A DNA stretch of 64,000 nt from Aporrectodea caliginosa (GCA_020284085.1 JACEVL010000204.1:938501-1002500), one strand, 5' to 3'. Shown: positions 1 to 27,600, numbered from the stretch's first letter. The notes: generated from the sequence alone by a model not told the origin. Program-made: numbers and translations.

Positions 1-141
1 AGACTGCTCCAGAAGGATGGTCCAATGTGTGAGAAAGCATAACATACCCACATCATTGTACGGATTAAACAGGACTGCACAAGCTAAGTACCTAAATTAA
101 ATTTAAGTGCCTGAGTAAAGTATATACGTTAAGCATCTTAC

Positions 142-2440
142 CAGTCAACAAAGAGAACCACAAGATTGGCCCGGTCCTTGTACTCTGCCAGGGCTTCTTT
201 AAGCAGAACGATTTTCTGGCCCCCTCCAGTGTAACGAGCAACATCACCTCCTGTCCATGTCTGACCCATGCCAAGAACCTGGCGTAAATCAAGAACAAGT
301 CAATAAAATCTTACCTACTGATTTCTTCTTAAAACAGTCCATATATAACTGTGCTCAGACTGAAATAAATTTTGACTTGAAAGTTTACCTATTTTCAGGT
401 TTAAAAAGGTTACACAATTTTAGTTTATGCACACAAAATAGAACAGAACAAGTTTTCAAAGCCAGTCAGAGACTAAACAGAAAAACCCTTAACAAGCTTG
501 CCCTACTACCACTACACTGCATTGTCAAAACTAACCTTAACATTGAACCCATGTTCTTCGGCAGATGACATGAACCTGTAGTAGCCATCATTCGCTTCAG
601 TGGCCACAGTCAACACTAGCAGCTCTAAAATAAGAAGCATAAAACGAAATTTCACTTCAGTGGCGAAGAAAGTGATAACTTCTGAAGCACCTGTCTTATT
701 ATACAAAAAGCAGGGCTTACGTCGTCATTTCAAAACACCTCCCAAACATCAAGTAGCATTCAGACATCATCATGAGTGCTTGTGATTTTGAGCTTTGATT
801 ACCACAGTATTGTATGCCATTACAGAGATCACTATACTGTATATCAGGTTCAAAGGTAAAACCAATCAATTTTGCAGAGAATAATTTGACCACACCACAA
901 AGGTAAATGTGCAATAATGGAGTATTAAAAGTGGAGAACATGTGTAGAAATTATTTTCCTGTCTGCATTTAAAATTGTGTGACCCTCAAGAAGTGGCCGA
1001 CTGTCATCACAATACTTGTAAACAATATGGCCTCCTCAGTTTACGAGAGAAGAGAAATACTAGAGTGCTAAAAGCAACTGGTGACCTGTGTAACAGTGCC
1101 ATGCAAATTGTCACATTATTATTATTATTAACTGGAAGGACTGTCACAAGTAATTAACAAGTAAGTGGTTCCCATGTTCGTGTTCAGCACCATAAGAAAC
1201 ATTCGCAAGTAAAAAACATACACAGGAATGCTTGCCAAGCACAAATTGAGAAAACAATTTGGCAAGTCATGATTGGTTCCAACTTAACAGCAAAATGCAT
1301 TTCATGAGAACTTTTTCTCAAAAATTCTAATTCTATGAATCACAGGAAATTATCCCATTTCTTAATTTATTGACTTAACTAAAAATATTGAGCAAAACTT
1401 TGCATTACTCTACAATTATCTTAATTTATTGACAACAAATAAAAGTATATTTTTTATTTTGAGTTACCGTTACTTAGTGATTAATTATTAATTTTTTAAC
1501 CTTTCTCGCTGCTTGCACTGCTCTAATTTCTCATTGGGTGGGGGTTGCCAAACTTGTAAACAACAGTTTAAAAGTATGCTGTCAATTGGAAGCTTCTAGA
1601 GGATTACATGAAACTGTTTATGGCAGTCAACACTCAGCCTCCTACGAGAATGTATTGTATCAATCAATTTATATAGCGCCTCTCGCAGTGCACAAAAATC
1701 AGAGTATAACACCATTCAGAGATCCAGGGCATTCTTAAAGTATCGGGGTCAGTACTTACTTTGGAATACAAGAATGCATAAATCAGTAATTCCCACCCTC
1801 CCCGGCACACCTAGATGTACAGCAGAGTGCAGAACATCCTCTGACCAACAACACATACACAGTTTTAATCAGACACAAAGCAAGTACCACTTAAGCATTG
1901 CCTACGTGCTTCTAGTCACGGTGTGTGTAGCACAAGAAGCCTTAAAAGGACGTCCCTCTTATCCCTGTCCAGGGATCCGTTCACTGGACAGGGGCAACAG
2001 CAAGCCACTGCCCATGAACAGCTAAAAGCTTCCATAACACCTTCACAATTGCGGACCATTATCAAGCAATGAAAACAATCGAAGTTTGTTCTCGAATTTT
2101 CGCCCGCGATATTTCCCATTTAAATACCGTACCATGAGACGGAGTGCACGTTTGATGATGTACACCACGTCCGACTGATTCACGTCACGTAGGGAGGTCT
2201 CTCTGTCTGCCTGCATCTTCACCTAATCTAAGTCAGTCTGCAAGGGCAGCGGGGGAGATGATGGGGGTCGTTTACGGGGAGAGTTTAACCGATTTAATAA
2301 TCTTTCAACGAAACATTCTCTCCATCATTACCATTGGTCGACCTACCTTGGCTTTCGCTTGACCCGCATCTCGCACACGCAATGAGAAGCCCAACGACAC
2401 TGATCGTGACAGAATAGAAGCCAACGCCTTTCCCAGACAT
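142..2440 (-). CDS. PLOD: Procollagen-lysine 2-oxoglutarate 5-dioxygenase (lysyl hydroxylase), first three coding exons, partial
   Basis: Endoplasmic-reticulum enzyme family that hydroxylates lysines in collagen; the N-terminal half is a glycosyltransferase-like domain. Exon 1 (2440-2347) starts at the ATG at 2440 and encodes a signal peptide: MSGKGVG followed by a hydrophobic stretch ending near ACARCGSSESQ. Exon 2 (624-536) continues as E-LLVLTVATEANDGYYRF, the beta-strand motif that opens the mature domain in PLOD1-3. Exon 3 (278-142) reads VLGMGQTWTGGDVARYTGGG, then GQKIVLLKEALAEY and LVVLFVD, the hallmark block before the D-x-Y-D motif. Splice sites are AG/GT and phases match (1, then 0, ending with 2 nt). 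The remaining exons lie left of position 142, outside the window. Which of the vertebrate paralogues it corresponds to cannot be decided; invertebrates commonly have one. Only the family assignment is firm. Confidence 0.9.
1655..1740 (-). repeat. LINE 3'-end fragment (CR1/L2-like tail)
   Basis: On the plus strand it reads CAATTTATATAGCGCC followed by CTCGCAGTGCAC and CATTCAGAG. This is the reverse complement of the GGCGCTATATAAAT 3' terminus shared by several copies in the window (6832, 16110, 16455, 28740, 37870), so it is a 5'-truncated LINE relic. It lies in the first intron of the lysyl hydroxylase gene. Confidence 0.5.
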
Positions 2441-3690
2441 CGTTCTAGTCCTTTCTTAATTCCACACAGTCTCCACTCCCGACTACGCCGAATAAACTTC
2501 TGAAGCCAAGATGCTGGTCACGTGTTCCTCCTCCTGCTGCTGCAGCTGGTGGTGGTGCTACTGCTGCTAATCATAGCATCTTGGAAATCCAGATATTCTA
2601 ATAATATAATCCTGCATCAGCTGCGGCTGCTGCGATCATCTTTGAGAAGCTCGAAGCAGCGTTAGAACAGTAACAGAACGGTGCCTGAAAGGCGCTATAA
2701 ATGTTTATTACATTACTTAACATTTGGTGCTATTAAACCAGTTGTTACAACGGTTAAATAGGCCTATTATTATTTTAATTAGAAATGTAGGCTATAATTT
2801 ATATAACTAGGAAAGCATCACAATTCACAAATCCTGCAGATTAGTGATGACTAAAAATTCAAGAAAATCACCTGAAAATAGAAAATATTATAGCCTAACT
2901 AAGAAAATGACATAAGAAAATTACACATAGGCCTATAGGTAACTTAAAAGGTGAAAACAAATCCATATAATTATAGTCTACTGATTGACAGGCCTTATAG
3001 GCCTAAAATTCCAGAATCATAAGTAGCCTACTAAGCACGTGAAAGCAACAAGACTTGACGAATTAATCCCGCCAACAAGGCCGTGAGATGGGATCCACAT
3101 GGGCTCTAGCTGGTCCCACGTGGTAATGTGGGTCATATAATTATATCATGGCATGCTGCCAGAGAAGAATGTAGCTGTAGGCCTATAATTACAATTGTGG
3201 ACATGGTTCATTTGCGCCCACCGCATCCATAAACACGGCTTCAGGTAAGCTGGCGATGTAGTCTCCCTGGCACATGATTACAGACAACGAACACCTAGGC
3301 CTAATTAAGTCTCACTGGCAACTTCTATTTTATTATAATCCAAGCTGATTCCATCAGGTGCAGTTGCCCCTTTCACTGCTAGTCTGCTACGATACTACAC
3401 ACACCCGCCGAAAGACGCTCAGAACGGTTTAGCGAAACGTTTGACCAGGTCTAGATGTTTTAGAAAGGTGTGACAGCCATTAATTCGAGCGGACATTCCG
3501 ACACCTGATAAGATTTATCAGCTGTGTCATCAGTCGCAGATTAGTCAACTGTTGGCCAGACAAGCAAGCAGCCGCAACGGAGCACTCCTAATGATCACAA
3601 CACTGACTCACAGATCAAACTTTATTGGCATTTCCTGTTGATTATCTCCCACCCAACATACACACGTGGAACTAAAGGGGCAAATATTGG
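2441..3690. other. Upstream flank of PLOD, no gene seen
   Basis: No convincing exon is visible. It should contain the PLOD promoter and 5' UTR just above 2440. It holds a short CTG/GGT-rich stretch near 2527-2570, a plus-strand LINE tail GGCGCTATAAATGTTTATTA at 2690-2709 and many AGGCCTA words. Confidence 0.4.
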
Positions 3691-3925
3691 GGAGGGGTTT
3701 ACGGTAATTGTAACACTCTGGCATGAAGAAGCAGAAGACCAGTTACCCTCCCAAAGGTCGACTCAACCTTTCATTCGCCAGATGGCGGTAAAAATGAGCA
3801 GTAGGACATGAAGGGCGCCTTGCATGGCTGCAAAACATTTAAATTCGACTCCTGTAATAACTATTGATCATCTGTTGATACTTTGAATTGTCATCATACT
3901 GTGGTGTCAGTTTGAAATAATAAAC
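3690..3925 (+). repeat. Dispersed SINE-like repeat R1, copy 1
   Basis: Shares an extended match with 62062-62345 and with the reverse strand of 13395-13620. Common landmarks in order: CTCCCAAAGGTCGACTCA, a CGCCAGATGGCG block, AATGAGCAGTAGGACA, GGGCGCCTTGCATGGCTG, AATTCGACTC, and a 3' end with AATAAA and GATTATTA. The GGTCGACTCA...CTTTCATYC core recalls conserved central-domain SINEs of other invertebrates (recollection, not a search). The 5' limit is approximate. Confidence 0.6.
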
Positions 3926-5500
3926 AAAGATTATTACTAATTATATGGTTTAATAGGGCCCCATTCAGGCAGCCCATACAGTATGCCAATATTGGCACAA
4001 TTTTAACAAGGCTGTAGACATTCGTGCCAAGTTGCCAACCACAACAGAAACTTATTTGTCCTAAGTTAATACTGTACTGCTTAAACTTTAAAATCTTGCT
4101 TCAACTGCAAGTCTTCCAAACATGATAGAGGGACAATGTTAACTGTTTATTGCCACCGAAAAAGGAGTCTTGTTTTCACTTTCCTGTCTCAGCAATAAAC
4201 TGATGAGCTAATACCCTGAAAAGGTGATGCATCAATTTACTTAATGAATTTCACAAGGCTTAAAAACGCACAACCAAGTAATGTAATTATCAGTAACCAT
4301 GGTAACCATGAACCAAGGATAGGCCTCTACTGAACAACTCATGTAGAAGCAGGTAAAACCCCAACCAATTTTAATTTAACACGTCTTGCAAAATGAATGC
4401 AAAGTCGCAGAGTTGGAAAGGACAGTTTATTACACATATTACATTTCCAGGACAAACGTTTACGTTGTTACAGTTAAAAGTTGGAACCGTATCTTGTAAA
4501 ATGTAGCATATGAACTTGTATCAGTAACACGCAAAATCAGCTACATTCAGTTTCCTGTCCTCAAGACATCTGCAAAGGTCTTGATTTAACTCTAAATTCA
4601 CATAACAGTCTTGTGATTAACAACAGTAATAATAATTGCAAGTACAAGCAAAGTAATATAAGTTTTCCATATTATTAACATTATTATTATTGTTACAATT
4701 ATTATTATTGTTACAAGCACAAAGAAGTAATATGTTTCCCATACATACAATATCCTTATAACATTCTGTGCATCTGAATAATTTTTTTTATTAACATATG
4801 AGCCACAGTTATTATTACTGCCTGCAATTTTGCATTTTTTAAAGAAAAGATAACGGTGCAATAAGTAGAAATAAATCATTCTGAAGCAGATCATTCCATA
4901 GTTGTAATCATACAAACCAAACCTGATGTCTAACTGGTATTTAACTTTCTTCTCAGACAACAGCTACTAACTTACTTCAATGGTAAAGCAATGGAAGCCA
5001 TCATCACAATGAATTACCACTCGATGTATTATGCTCTAAGCATTACGCAAAAGTTAAATTTCTACCACTGGTTTCTTGGTCTACACAAAAATGGTCACAG
5101 AAGTTGATACATGAACGTTACAAGTCAAGCGTGTGCTAGATCTAAGAGCTAATACTGGAATTTGAGTCAAACATAGTTTTTAGTTGAGGAAGTGCAGTGA
5201 TTAAGAATTTGGGCAGTGACTAAGAACTTTGCTCATAGCTGTTATAAGTTGGAAGTAAAAGAAAAAGAAGAAATAAGAGTGTGTGTACTGGGATTAAGAC
5301 AGCAAAGTTAAAAAAGTGTGCAAGCAAGTTTGTTCCAAATATTTGCAACAGTGAGCAAGATTTGGAAAATCAGTAGTCACTTTAAGCAAACAGTAAGAGA
5401 AACACTAGAGAAAAACCAGATATTTGAAGAAAAAGACATCAGATGATGTAGGATGTGGTATGAAGAGAAAAGTGAAATAGAAAAGCAAGTGGTAGGATTC
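3926..5500. other. Intergenic, AT-rich, no gene seen
   Basis: Lies between the end of COPS2 and repeat R1. An ATT/GTTACA-rich low-complexity stretch occupies roughly 4610-4720. A long open frame here (4598-4960, minus) has AT-rich, low-complexity composition and no recognisable domain, so I do not call it. Confidence 0.4.
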
Positions 5501-5504
5501 TTAA

Positions 5505-5567
5505 CCCTTTAACGACAAGCCGCTTATGGTTTCCCATACATTTTAGTACACGCTCGTCGTTAAAGGG
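5505..5567. mobile_element. Miniature piggyBac-like element (63 bp)
   Basis: Terminal inverted repeats CCCTTTAACGACAAGC and GCTCGTCGTTAAAGGG are flanked on both sides by TTAA (5501-5504 and 5568-5571), the canonical piggyBac target site. With only about 30 bp between the repeats it cannot code for anything; the whole unit is nearly a hairpin. A second, degenerate copy is at 32300-32362. Confidence 0.75.
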
Positions 5568-5785
5568 TTAACCAGAGTGCCAACTAAGAAGCATTACTGA
5601 TCTCCCAGAAATATTGGCTTACCCAGGCCACCCTAAAAACTGCTTTTTGTATATCCCTGTTTAGCAGAAATAAGTTATTAACAGCCTACTAAACATATAA
5701 GCCACATCAACAGACAGTACATAATCACAGCAATCACACCTTGAACATTAACTGGTTTAAGGACTGAATTGACTCTCCAGTTGTT

Positions 5786-5791
5786 TTTATT
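5786..5791 (-). promoter_or_regulatory. Candidate poly(A) signal of COPS2
   Basis: TTTATT on the plus strand is AATAAA on the coding strand, 332 bp after the COPS2 stop codon. Position and motif fit; no transcript evidence is available and other AT-rich candidates exist farther down. Confidence 0.3.
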
Positions 5792-6122
5792 TCCAAGCTC
5801 TAGATCCCTAATCATTTTCAAAAACTGAGAACTTCTCTAAAGAGTAAGCAGGCAATACTGCATCACAAACGGCTTCTTTAAAAGCGAAAGAATGCCAAAT
5901 CATAGCGTTCTTAAAAGCTTGTTACTGATTTTAAGTTCATAGTTTGTCTCAGAGTGTTTTTCTTCATCTGCAACATGAAACATTTGATGAAGTCCAAAAC
6001 AGCAACACAGAAATCTGAAAATCATAACCCTTCTGGACAGAGAAAGAGAAATGTTTAACGTTTTTCATAAAACTAATTAGAGACTGGTAGGTGCAGTCGA
6101 TGATGAATTCAAGGATAACAGA

Positions 6123-20027
<13,905 letters not shown>

Positions 20028-20832
20028 TTTCTACAGTTTTTTGTACAGAAAATAAAATTCCTCCTATAATTCCGAACCAATTGCCATATAAATAAATAGA
20101 TTCCACACAGCGCTAGTGACGTTACCAACTGTGAATCGGAGATAAGCATTGGACAATAAGTAAGTCAGTTGAAGTAAGTAAGTAATCATAATCATTATCA
20201 TCAATATAATTCTTTTATTGTGTTAACGACAAACATAACACTGTAGGTGTACATAATATTATTAGATAGTATAGTATAATATAATAAAAACTAATAGCTT
20301 ATTAAGAGTTAAGGAATTAGCATTCGAGCTATACAGTTCCGTGAGTCTCTGTCAGGAAGGCTAAAGTTATGTGGTCTCTGACCCTGAGAAAATAGGAGGT
20401 GAAATGAAGGCAAATTTGGATAATAAAGACAATCAAAAATCGACGTTTCACAATTTACATAACCTAACTGTAAGCAATTTTATCTGTGACAGAAAATTTG
20501 AACTGAGCTTACAAAAAATTGCTTTAAACAATTATTAGGCGTCATTAACAACGTCGAATTTATACATCGTTCATCGATCGTAAAAATAATGCTGTTCCAA
20601 GAACCTGTAGGCCTAATACACTATATAGCCTAATAGATTCCTCAATTCCAATCCATTTCATCCATCCACACCTCAATCTTCCAATATTTCCCCTCTTAAA
20701 AGAAACCCGCCTTAGCCAACTCCTCTGAATCCCTTTCCCTGGACTTCTGGAAAGAGACTTCTATCTCCGCTAAAACTTCTTACACAACGCGGCGCTCGTA
20801 GAAAAGGCAGTAGGCTAAGCCGTTGTCTTGTA
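20028..20832. other. COPS2 upstream flank, no further gene seen
   Basis: Contains the COPS2 5' UTR and presumably its promoter. GTAAGTAAGT short repeats occur near 20160-20190. I see no exon of another gene. Confidence 0.35.
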
Positions 20833-21978
20833 GGGGAGAGTCACGTAAGATGGGACGGTTCGTAAGATGGGACAGAGCTATTCTTATGGTTATTCGGCAA
20901 AGGACGCCACTGTTTAGCGTTGAGAATTACTTATTACGAATATTAGACTCTACATAGCAAGTATTACTACTTGCGGTGCTGTAGCGTTGATTTTATTAAT
21001 AAGTGAAATTTTTCATGTTCGCTGATGTTATTTGATATTACCGTACGTACTCTTCCGCACAACAACGTATGCTTGGTACATATCTTCACTTTATGGTATA
21101 CACCTATAAATAGTGTCATTTTAATTGTTAATCATTTATTCTTTATGACTGTAAGTTGAGCGAAAACGTATATATTTGTTCTTGAACGACCTGCTACAGG
21201 ATACCATAAGATGGGACACCACTGTCCCATCTTAGGCTACAACGGTGTCCCAGCTTAAGTGATGTGATTGGTTATTAAGAGATGTGATTGATTTGCGCAA
21301 ATAAATAGCCTAGTGTTTTACGAATTGTGAACGGCATTCATTTAATTTATTTATTGTAGGTAATGGCCTATTGCAGAAAGTCGGAGGTGACAATTTTTTG
21401 TAGCACATGTTGCTAACTTTACAATCTGCTGTCTGTGTTAAATGTTCGACTGCAAATGATAGCGTTATTAAGCTGAAACTGCCTAGCAGCCTAAACTATA
21501 ATAGTTTTGCAGGTTGTATTTTAGCATAGGCCTATTGCTGAATATTTTATGATAGGCTACACTTGGGTAGGCCTACTTAGGCCTACTAAATTGTCATTTG
21601 GATTTAAAAAAGTGTAAAAAAATCTTTTAAAAGTCTTGAAAAGTCACTGTGAACTTCAACCGGTATGAAATTGTTGGTAAATTTGAATAATAATTATGAG
21701 TAATTCTGTTGTAATGAAATGAATGTATAATAATATTTTCACATCCTGACATGATGGAAATTATTGTCCCATCTTATGGGCATAGTTGCTTAAGATGGGA
21801 CATATTAGTAATTATTATTTATGACCAGAAGATTGAAATCTTGAATAATTGTTAAACTTTTACAACCACCATTTGAAAACTAGATATTATATCCGAGTGG
21901 TTTAGTTTAACATAGTCCTTGTAGTTTAAAAAAAATAGGGAGACACCGTTAAGTGTCCCATCTTAGGGGACTCTCCCC
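20833..21978. mobile_element. TA-flanked terminal-inverted-repeat element (1146 bp), non-autonomous
   Basis: The left end GGGGAGAGTCACGTAAGATG and right end CATCTTAGGGGACTCTCCCC are inverted repeats of each other with few mismatches, and both sit next to TA (20831-20832 and 21979-21980). The word TAAGATGGGAC or its complement recurs inside (about 20868, 21208, 21223, 21767, 21790), like subterminal transposase-binding repeats. No transposase frame is visible. The TA duplication would fit Tc1/mariner or another TA-targeting superfamily; I cannot place it. Confidence 0.75.
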
Positions 21979-24667
21979 TACGTAGGCCTAGCTTTGCATT
22001 AGAAATTCAGCTTACAATTACGATAATACCTAATGTGGGCTATGCTTTGTAATTCATCGTTTGCTATAATTTGTATAGGCTAATCTTCTTAAACCTGAAA
22101 ATATTTCTTTATGAATTAATCGCAATTTTAAGTGCTTATTATAATATAGGCCTATAGCACATGTTCAAGAAACTCACCAGACCACGATCGAATAAAATAA
22201 TAGTGGTGTCTTGGTGAAAACGTCTCATAATGTGAATTTATTTCACTACTAATAGGTCTATAGACTATCAGATAGGCATAACTCTACTATGTCTATACAC
22301 ACAACGGAAAACATTATTATAAGGGAACATTTTACCTGTTATGTACCTCAATCTTATCTCTCCCCAGTAACTAGCCTACTCTTCTCACAATCAGTGGCGT
22401 AAATCATGAGGTGGGGACATCAGTGGCGTAAATCATGAGGTGGGGACAGAGGGGCACTGCCCCCCCAAGTTTTGACTTAGGCCTATCTGTCCTCCCCCCC
22501 CAAAACATGCAAAATCCGGTGCCCGAAAAAGGCTGTCTCCCTCCAAAGTTATGTAGGCCTACAGATTTTCGCCTCTGCTCACAATCGTAAACTACAAATT
22601 TAAAGTTACCCTTGAAAGCTAGGCTCAGGTAAACGACTATATTGACATTGGGCATGGCCGTCTCTATTGTCAGTTGTCTACTATTGTAGACTATATTATT
22701 GTCTACTAGGGTGGGGCCTATATTCTGGCCAATATCTTACACTCGGTCAGAAAATCTGTTCTGTGTGTCAATATGTATCTTGGACAATACCTTTACACTC
22801 AATGAGACAATCTGTGTCCATGTGTCAATATGTACACTGGTCAACAGTACACTCGGTCGTGAAAATCTGTTCACAACTGTTTATGAAATTACTTGGATGG
22901 CATTACTTATATAAATTATTCTGAGGGGAGGTGAAAGACACTAATCACACTATTTCCCTAATACAAGTTTATGCCTACTTGGTCAACCATTTTGTGAACA
23001 CACATCACTTGAGAAAATCACATATTTCAACTGACAGAAAGAAAAAGTCAAAATATTATTTGCTAGCAGTTACATTGTAACTGCTGCGACTTTTTTATTC
23101 TCAATAACGTTTCGTTTAACTCTGGTTAATATGAATTCCAGAATACAAAACGTTGGCTGATGCTGTTGTAAATGCAGGTGCACATTGTGCATACACATAC
23201 ATATTATAAATGAACATAATGTATCTGACAAACTTCCAGCACCAAACAAGACCTGCTTTAAGCTCATTCATTGATACAATGAAATCCAAAGAGCTACAGG
23301 TTGCTGGGTTATTTCCAGATGGCTGCACTGCATCAGTATACTTAAACTTGGTACATGAAATTAAAAGTTAAACATGAATATCATGCTATAGTGTAATTAA
23401 TCAATGATTAACTAAATTTATATGTTAGGCCTACAAGTGATACTGCTTGTCTCAAGCTTGCAATGCCTTCAGAATCAGTGCTGCAGGTTAATATAAGTTA
23501 GACTGCATACATATAGCATGTCATAAGAGCGAAATTGCTACAGTAAGATTATAAGTAATTTTCTAACAGTTAATAATTGCAACTGTTCTTTGAAATTACC
23601 TAGAGCACCAAAGCATGAGCATCCTCAAGCACACCATTAACCAAATATTAACGCTTTACTTAAACTGTATAACCATTGTGATATGCTTCCCAACTGAATA
23701 ACACAATGCATGCCCCCACCACATAAACCTCACAGTTCCCTTTTTAGCTAAAAAGAACTTGCTCCTGGATATCACTGCTGTGTATCTCCAATCCTACAAA
23801 ATATAAGTGAGCATTATAAATAGTGTATGTAAGCCTACGTAGTTATGCATATAAACACTTGCATACACATAATAAAAATGTTGGATCCTGTGTACCGTTT
23901 CTAACACCAGATCCTTTGATAATTGCAAAAGCAAAGGCATTTACAGCCATATGGACAAGAACTCAATGAGCATCCCTTCTGAATAGTGCTATTCACATAC
24001 TTTCTAATTCAGTAACCTTATTGATATTACTCAGGTAGTGGATTCCTTGGTAATTCAAAAGAAGGCTAGAAAACAAATTTAGTGCTCTAAAAAGCCAGAC
24101 CTCATCCTGAATACCACTAGAAATATAATAATCTTTAGAATCAAAATTTTTAAGCAATAACAATAGTCTCTAATAATAATAGCAATCCTCCACAACAAAA
24201 CACAAAGGCACGTTTCCAGATGGCTGTAAAAACTGGGAAGAAGTCTAACTTTCCACAAATCAACCATTTCTACTCTTAACCTAATTTCTTAATTCCTAAG
24301 GATCATTTTTACCTTGGATATAATTATTATGAGGGTGCATGAGTCAAAGGATCAGTCTTATATATAACTGCAACTCGGGAGTTCAAAGGCTTTTCATGAT
24401 GTAAAAAAATTTCAAGATTTCAGTTCCTCTAGAGCTCCATAGCTAATTCAGTTACAGAAAGAACACTTCAACATACACAACGGGTCAGATGGCAAGCGAA
24501 AAGTCTAGTCTATATGTCAAGTCTAAGAAAATGAGGAAACGAAATGCTAACATTTCGTATCACCCAGGTAGTTGATTCCTTTAATTGTTTCTTAGGTCAA
24601 GAGACCATAAAAAGCAGTAATCTCAAATTTATGCTTCAGTTCTTATCCTGTTTAAAGCAAAATGGAT
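21979..24667. other. Intergenic between the COPS2 promoter side and the end of the TBK1-like gene
   Basis: No convincing exon. A 29-bp unit (TCAGTGGCGTAAATCATGAG...) is tandemly doubled at 22391-22448 and looks like the end of a CAGTGGCGT-type hAT MITE. Degenerate repeats of about 60 bp (TGTCAATATGTA, ACACTCGGTC) fill 22735-22880. The TBK1-like 3' UTR should extend left from 24668, but no clear poly(A) signal is near. Confidence 0.4.
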
Positions 24668-27600
24668 TCATATTTGTGAAAATCGAAATGAAGTTCTCGA
24701 AATGAGTTGGAAGTGTCTAGCTGTACTACTGGCACTTAAGACAAAGTCAACCAACCGATTCATCAATTCTTCATTATTTTTGGCTTCAGATCGAACAGTT
24801 CTTGATTTTAGATGGTTATCTTCATAGCTGCAAAGTAAAAAAATCAGTGCCTGCACTACACTACCAAGAACAGATCAAAATTTAGCCCCAACATCTTACA
24901 ACTTCAGAAATGAAGTGTTTGGATCCAGAAAGCAGCTTTTAAATCCTTTACTGGTGCATGGTGAGTAATAAAGATGGGTTGGCAATTGGCAGTACCAGTT
25001 AGTATATATCTTGAATGGGTAAACTTCTGCATTCCCATTACATACCATTCGCTTTCTAATTCATATTGGTTTCCACATTTAAGAATTCACATGATCAATC
25101 AAGAAGAAAACTGAAGCAAATGTAAAAGACCAACCGTCCCAGTTTCTGCATCTGTCATTGGAACTAAACTCTCTGGTTTCTCTGGCAACCAGATTCGGCC
25201 CTCCACTGGGCATCTCTAGCCAACCCTTCTGGCACGAGGCAGTGCTCGTGAATAAGCTGGAACCCTGCGTTTAGCTTTCGAGTAGCGCTTTAGAAATTTT
25301 AAGTTTACAATTATTAACTTAACCTAAAATTGATGAATCCTGATAGCAATTTCTATTAATTACAAAGCCTTTGTTTCATAAAGTCATCCTTACCTGCTTA
25401 CAAATCTGACCTCACACCGAACTGAATTTATTTGTTGATTCACCAACAGAAAGATAAAAGCGTAATACAATAATAACAGAAGTTATGCACATTTTCTGTT
25501 GATACTGTCCAAAGAACAACTTCCAAAAGGGCCACCAAACTTACCAGGTGCAGGGTCATCACTACTAACTCCTACCTCCACTCCGACCCCTCTCATCTCA
25601 CCAATTAAGACCTAGAGCACACAACCATACTCTCCCACCCAAGGACAACTCTCAATTTATTCTAAAATATTCGAATGAACTTTAATTATTCTTTATCACT
25701 CATGTTAGCATTTCTGCGTTTTTGTCAGATTGTTTTCTCAATTAAACGAATATATATATACCTTCCATTAAGCATTTCAAACGAGTCAACGACTGACTTC
25801 CACTTGAATTGCTTTCAATTAATGTCATCCAAAGACCGTACACTATCACTTGTCATCAACATAAAATTACACTCACCTACCAACAAACTCATATTTTACA
25901 CCGTTAAATTTGATGAAAGAACTTGAAATGAAAATAAATATTACCACTGGTTTATTAGTTGCATCTGAGTTTTAAGAGTTTTTCCAGAGATGTTGGAGTC
26001 CATTGCTGATCGCTCATCTCCAGTGAAACCACTTTGTGTGTGATAACCAGATGATTTCAAATATTCAGGGAATAGTCTCTCCGTTATTCCTCGTAGCTTT
26101 GCTTCAGAAATTTTATAGTTCTAAACCCAGAAATGTAGCATTGCAAAACTTACATTTCCTCAAACTGTTACAATTCGAAGACATAGACATTCAATCTTTC
26201 TTGATGGCTCATTTAGTCATTTACTCTGAAGTGAATTATCGAATAAATGTCGTGAAATTGACTAAACTTCATTTGTACATTCTTACCAAAATTCAGATTT
26301 TTACATAGACCATAATGTAACTGTAGTTACATACCGGTAATGTAACTGTAATGGTTGCTTATAAAGACAACAAACAAAACCGAGAAATGATTCTTCCAAG
26401 TTATTACTACCACCTGCATAATCTGTGTAGTTTGCGACAGTGTACTTTTAAACTTTTTTATTTCCTCTTCAAGTCGATGTACTTCACTCCAACGAGAATT
26501 GAATGTCTCCCTACAAAAAAAATCATTGAATACGCAAATTAACAAAACAAGATCAACAAGTACACATTATTTTTTTCTAGGTAAATCAGTTTAAAATAAA
26601 TTGTAGAGCTTTGCAAATGGACTGTCCAGAAAAAACTTTGTTTTATGGCCTCATTTCTTTTTATATTTATCATGTCGTACTTGCTTAACGTTTGCAACAG
26701 CCTCCTGGTCTTTCTTAAATGACATCTCAGATTTTGTATAGACCGGTCTAAAAATTATGAGAATGAACTGCAATTTTACTTCATGAAATTTTACATGTTA
26801 CAACAGGATTATATAGAAGGTTTAGATTGGCATAACGTTGGTGGTAAAACAAGAGCAACAGGAAACCCAAAGTAGTCAGAGCTGTCGGAAAAATTCAGTA
26901 GCAATTTCGTTGGCATTTGGAAGTAAAGTTACTAAACAGCCAAAGACATATGGCAACTGACAAAACCATGATCATGACAACGTTCATGATAAAGATGATC
27001 ATGACGATCAAACAACTAAAATTAACAGATTTACAGTGCAAACTGTTTAACATGGAATGCAGGGAACCAAAGTGAAGATCTTTAATTTCACATTACATGT
27101 CTACCCAATAAGCTAAGAAATGCCATCTAGTTGTATAAACTCTACAGGATTTAAGCAGACACTTGTAAATGTATACAGACGATGGCAACAGTTGTTTCAC
27201 ACAGTTTGGCAATACTATCTAAGCCTAACAGAGGCAAAAGCCAAGGCTTTAGTCGCTTTGCCAAATTTCACTAATCTTATAAATGTTAAACCTTTATCAT
27301 TAATATGCATCACTCCACCAGTATTTTCGTGTTATTTACTGTATTATAAAAAAATCCAGTGTGAACTGACAACTTACCTAAGCCACTGCCGGCAATCTCG
27401 GTTCCTTTGTAAAGAATAAGGTAAGCAGTGTTTAAAGAGAATTGACCTAACAGCTGTTATCTTCTGGTCAAGTTTAATTCTGAAAAAATAAAACCAGGAA
27501 ACACACTGTTAAAATATTAATAATAAATAACAATAATAGCAACACCCAACCATCTCCCCACCCAACAATACATCTCTCATCTTCTCAGAATATTTAGAAT

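Noticed and set aside
4598..4960. 120-codon minus-strand frame rich in Ile/Tyr
   Set aside because: Low-complexity AT-rich DNA (ATT and GTTACA repeats) with no homology or splice support.
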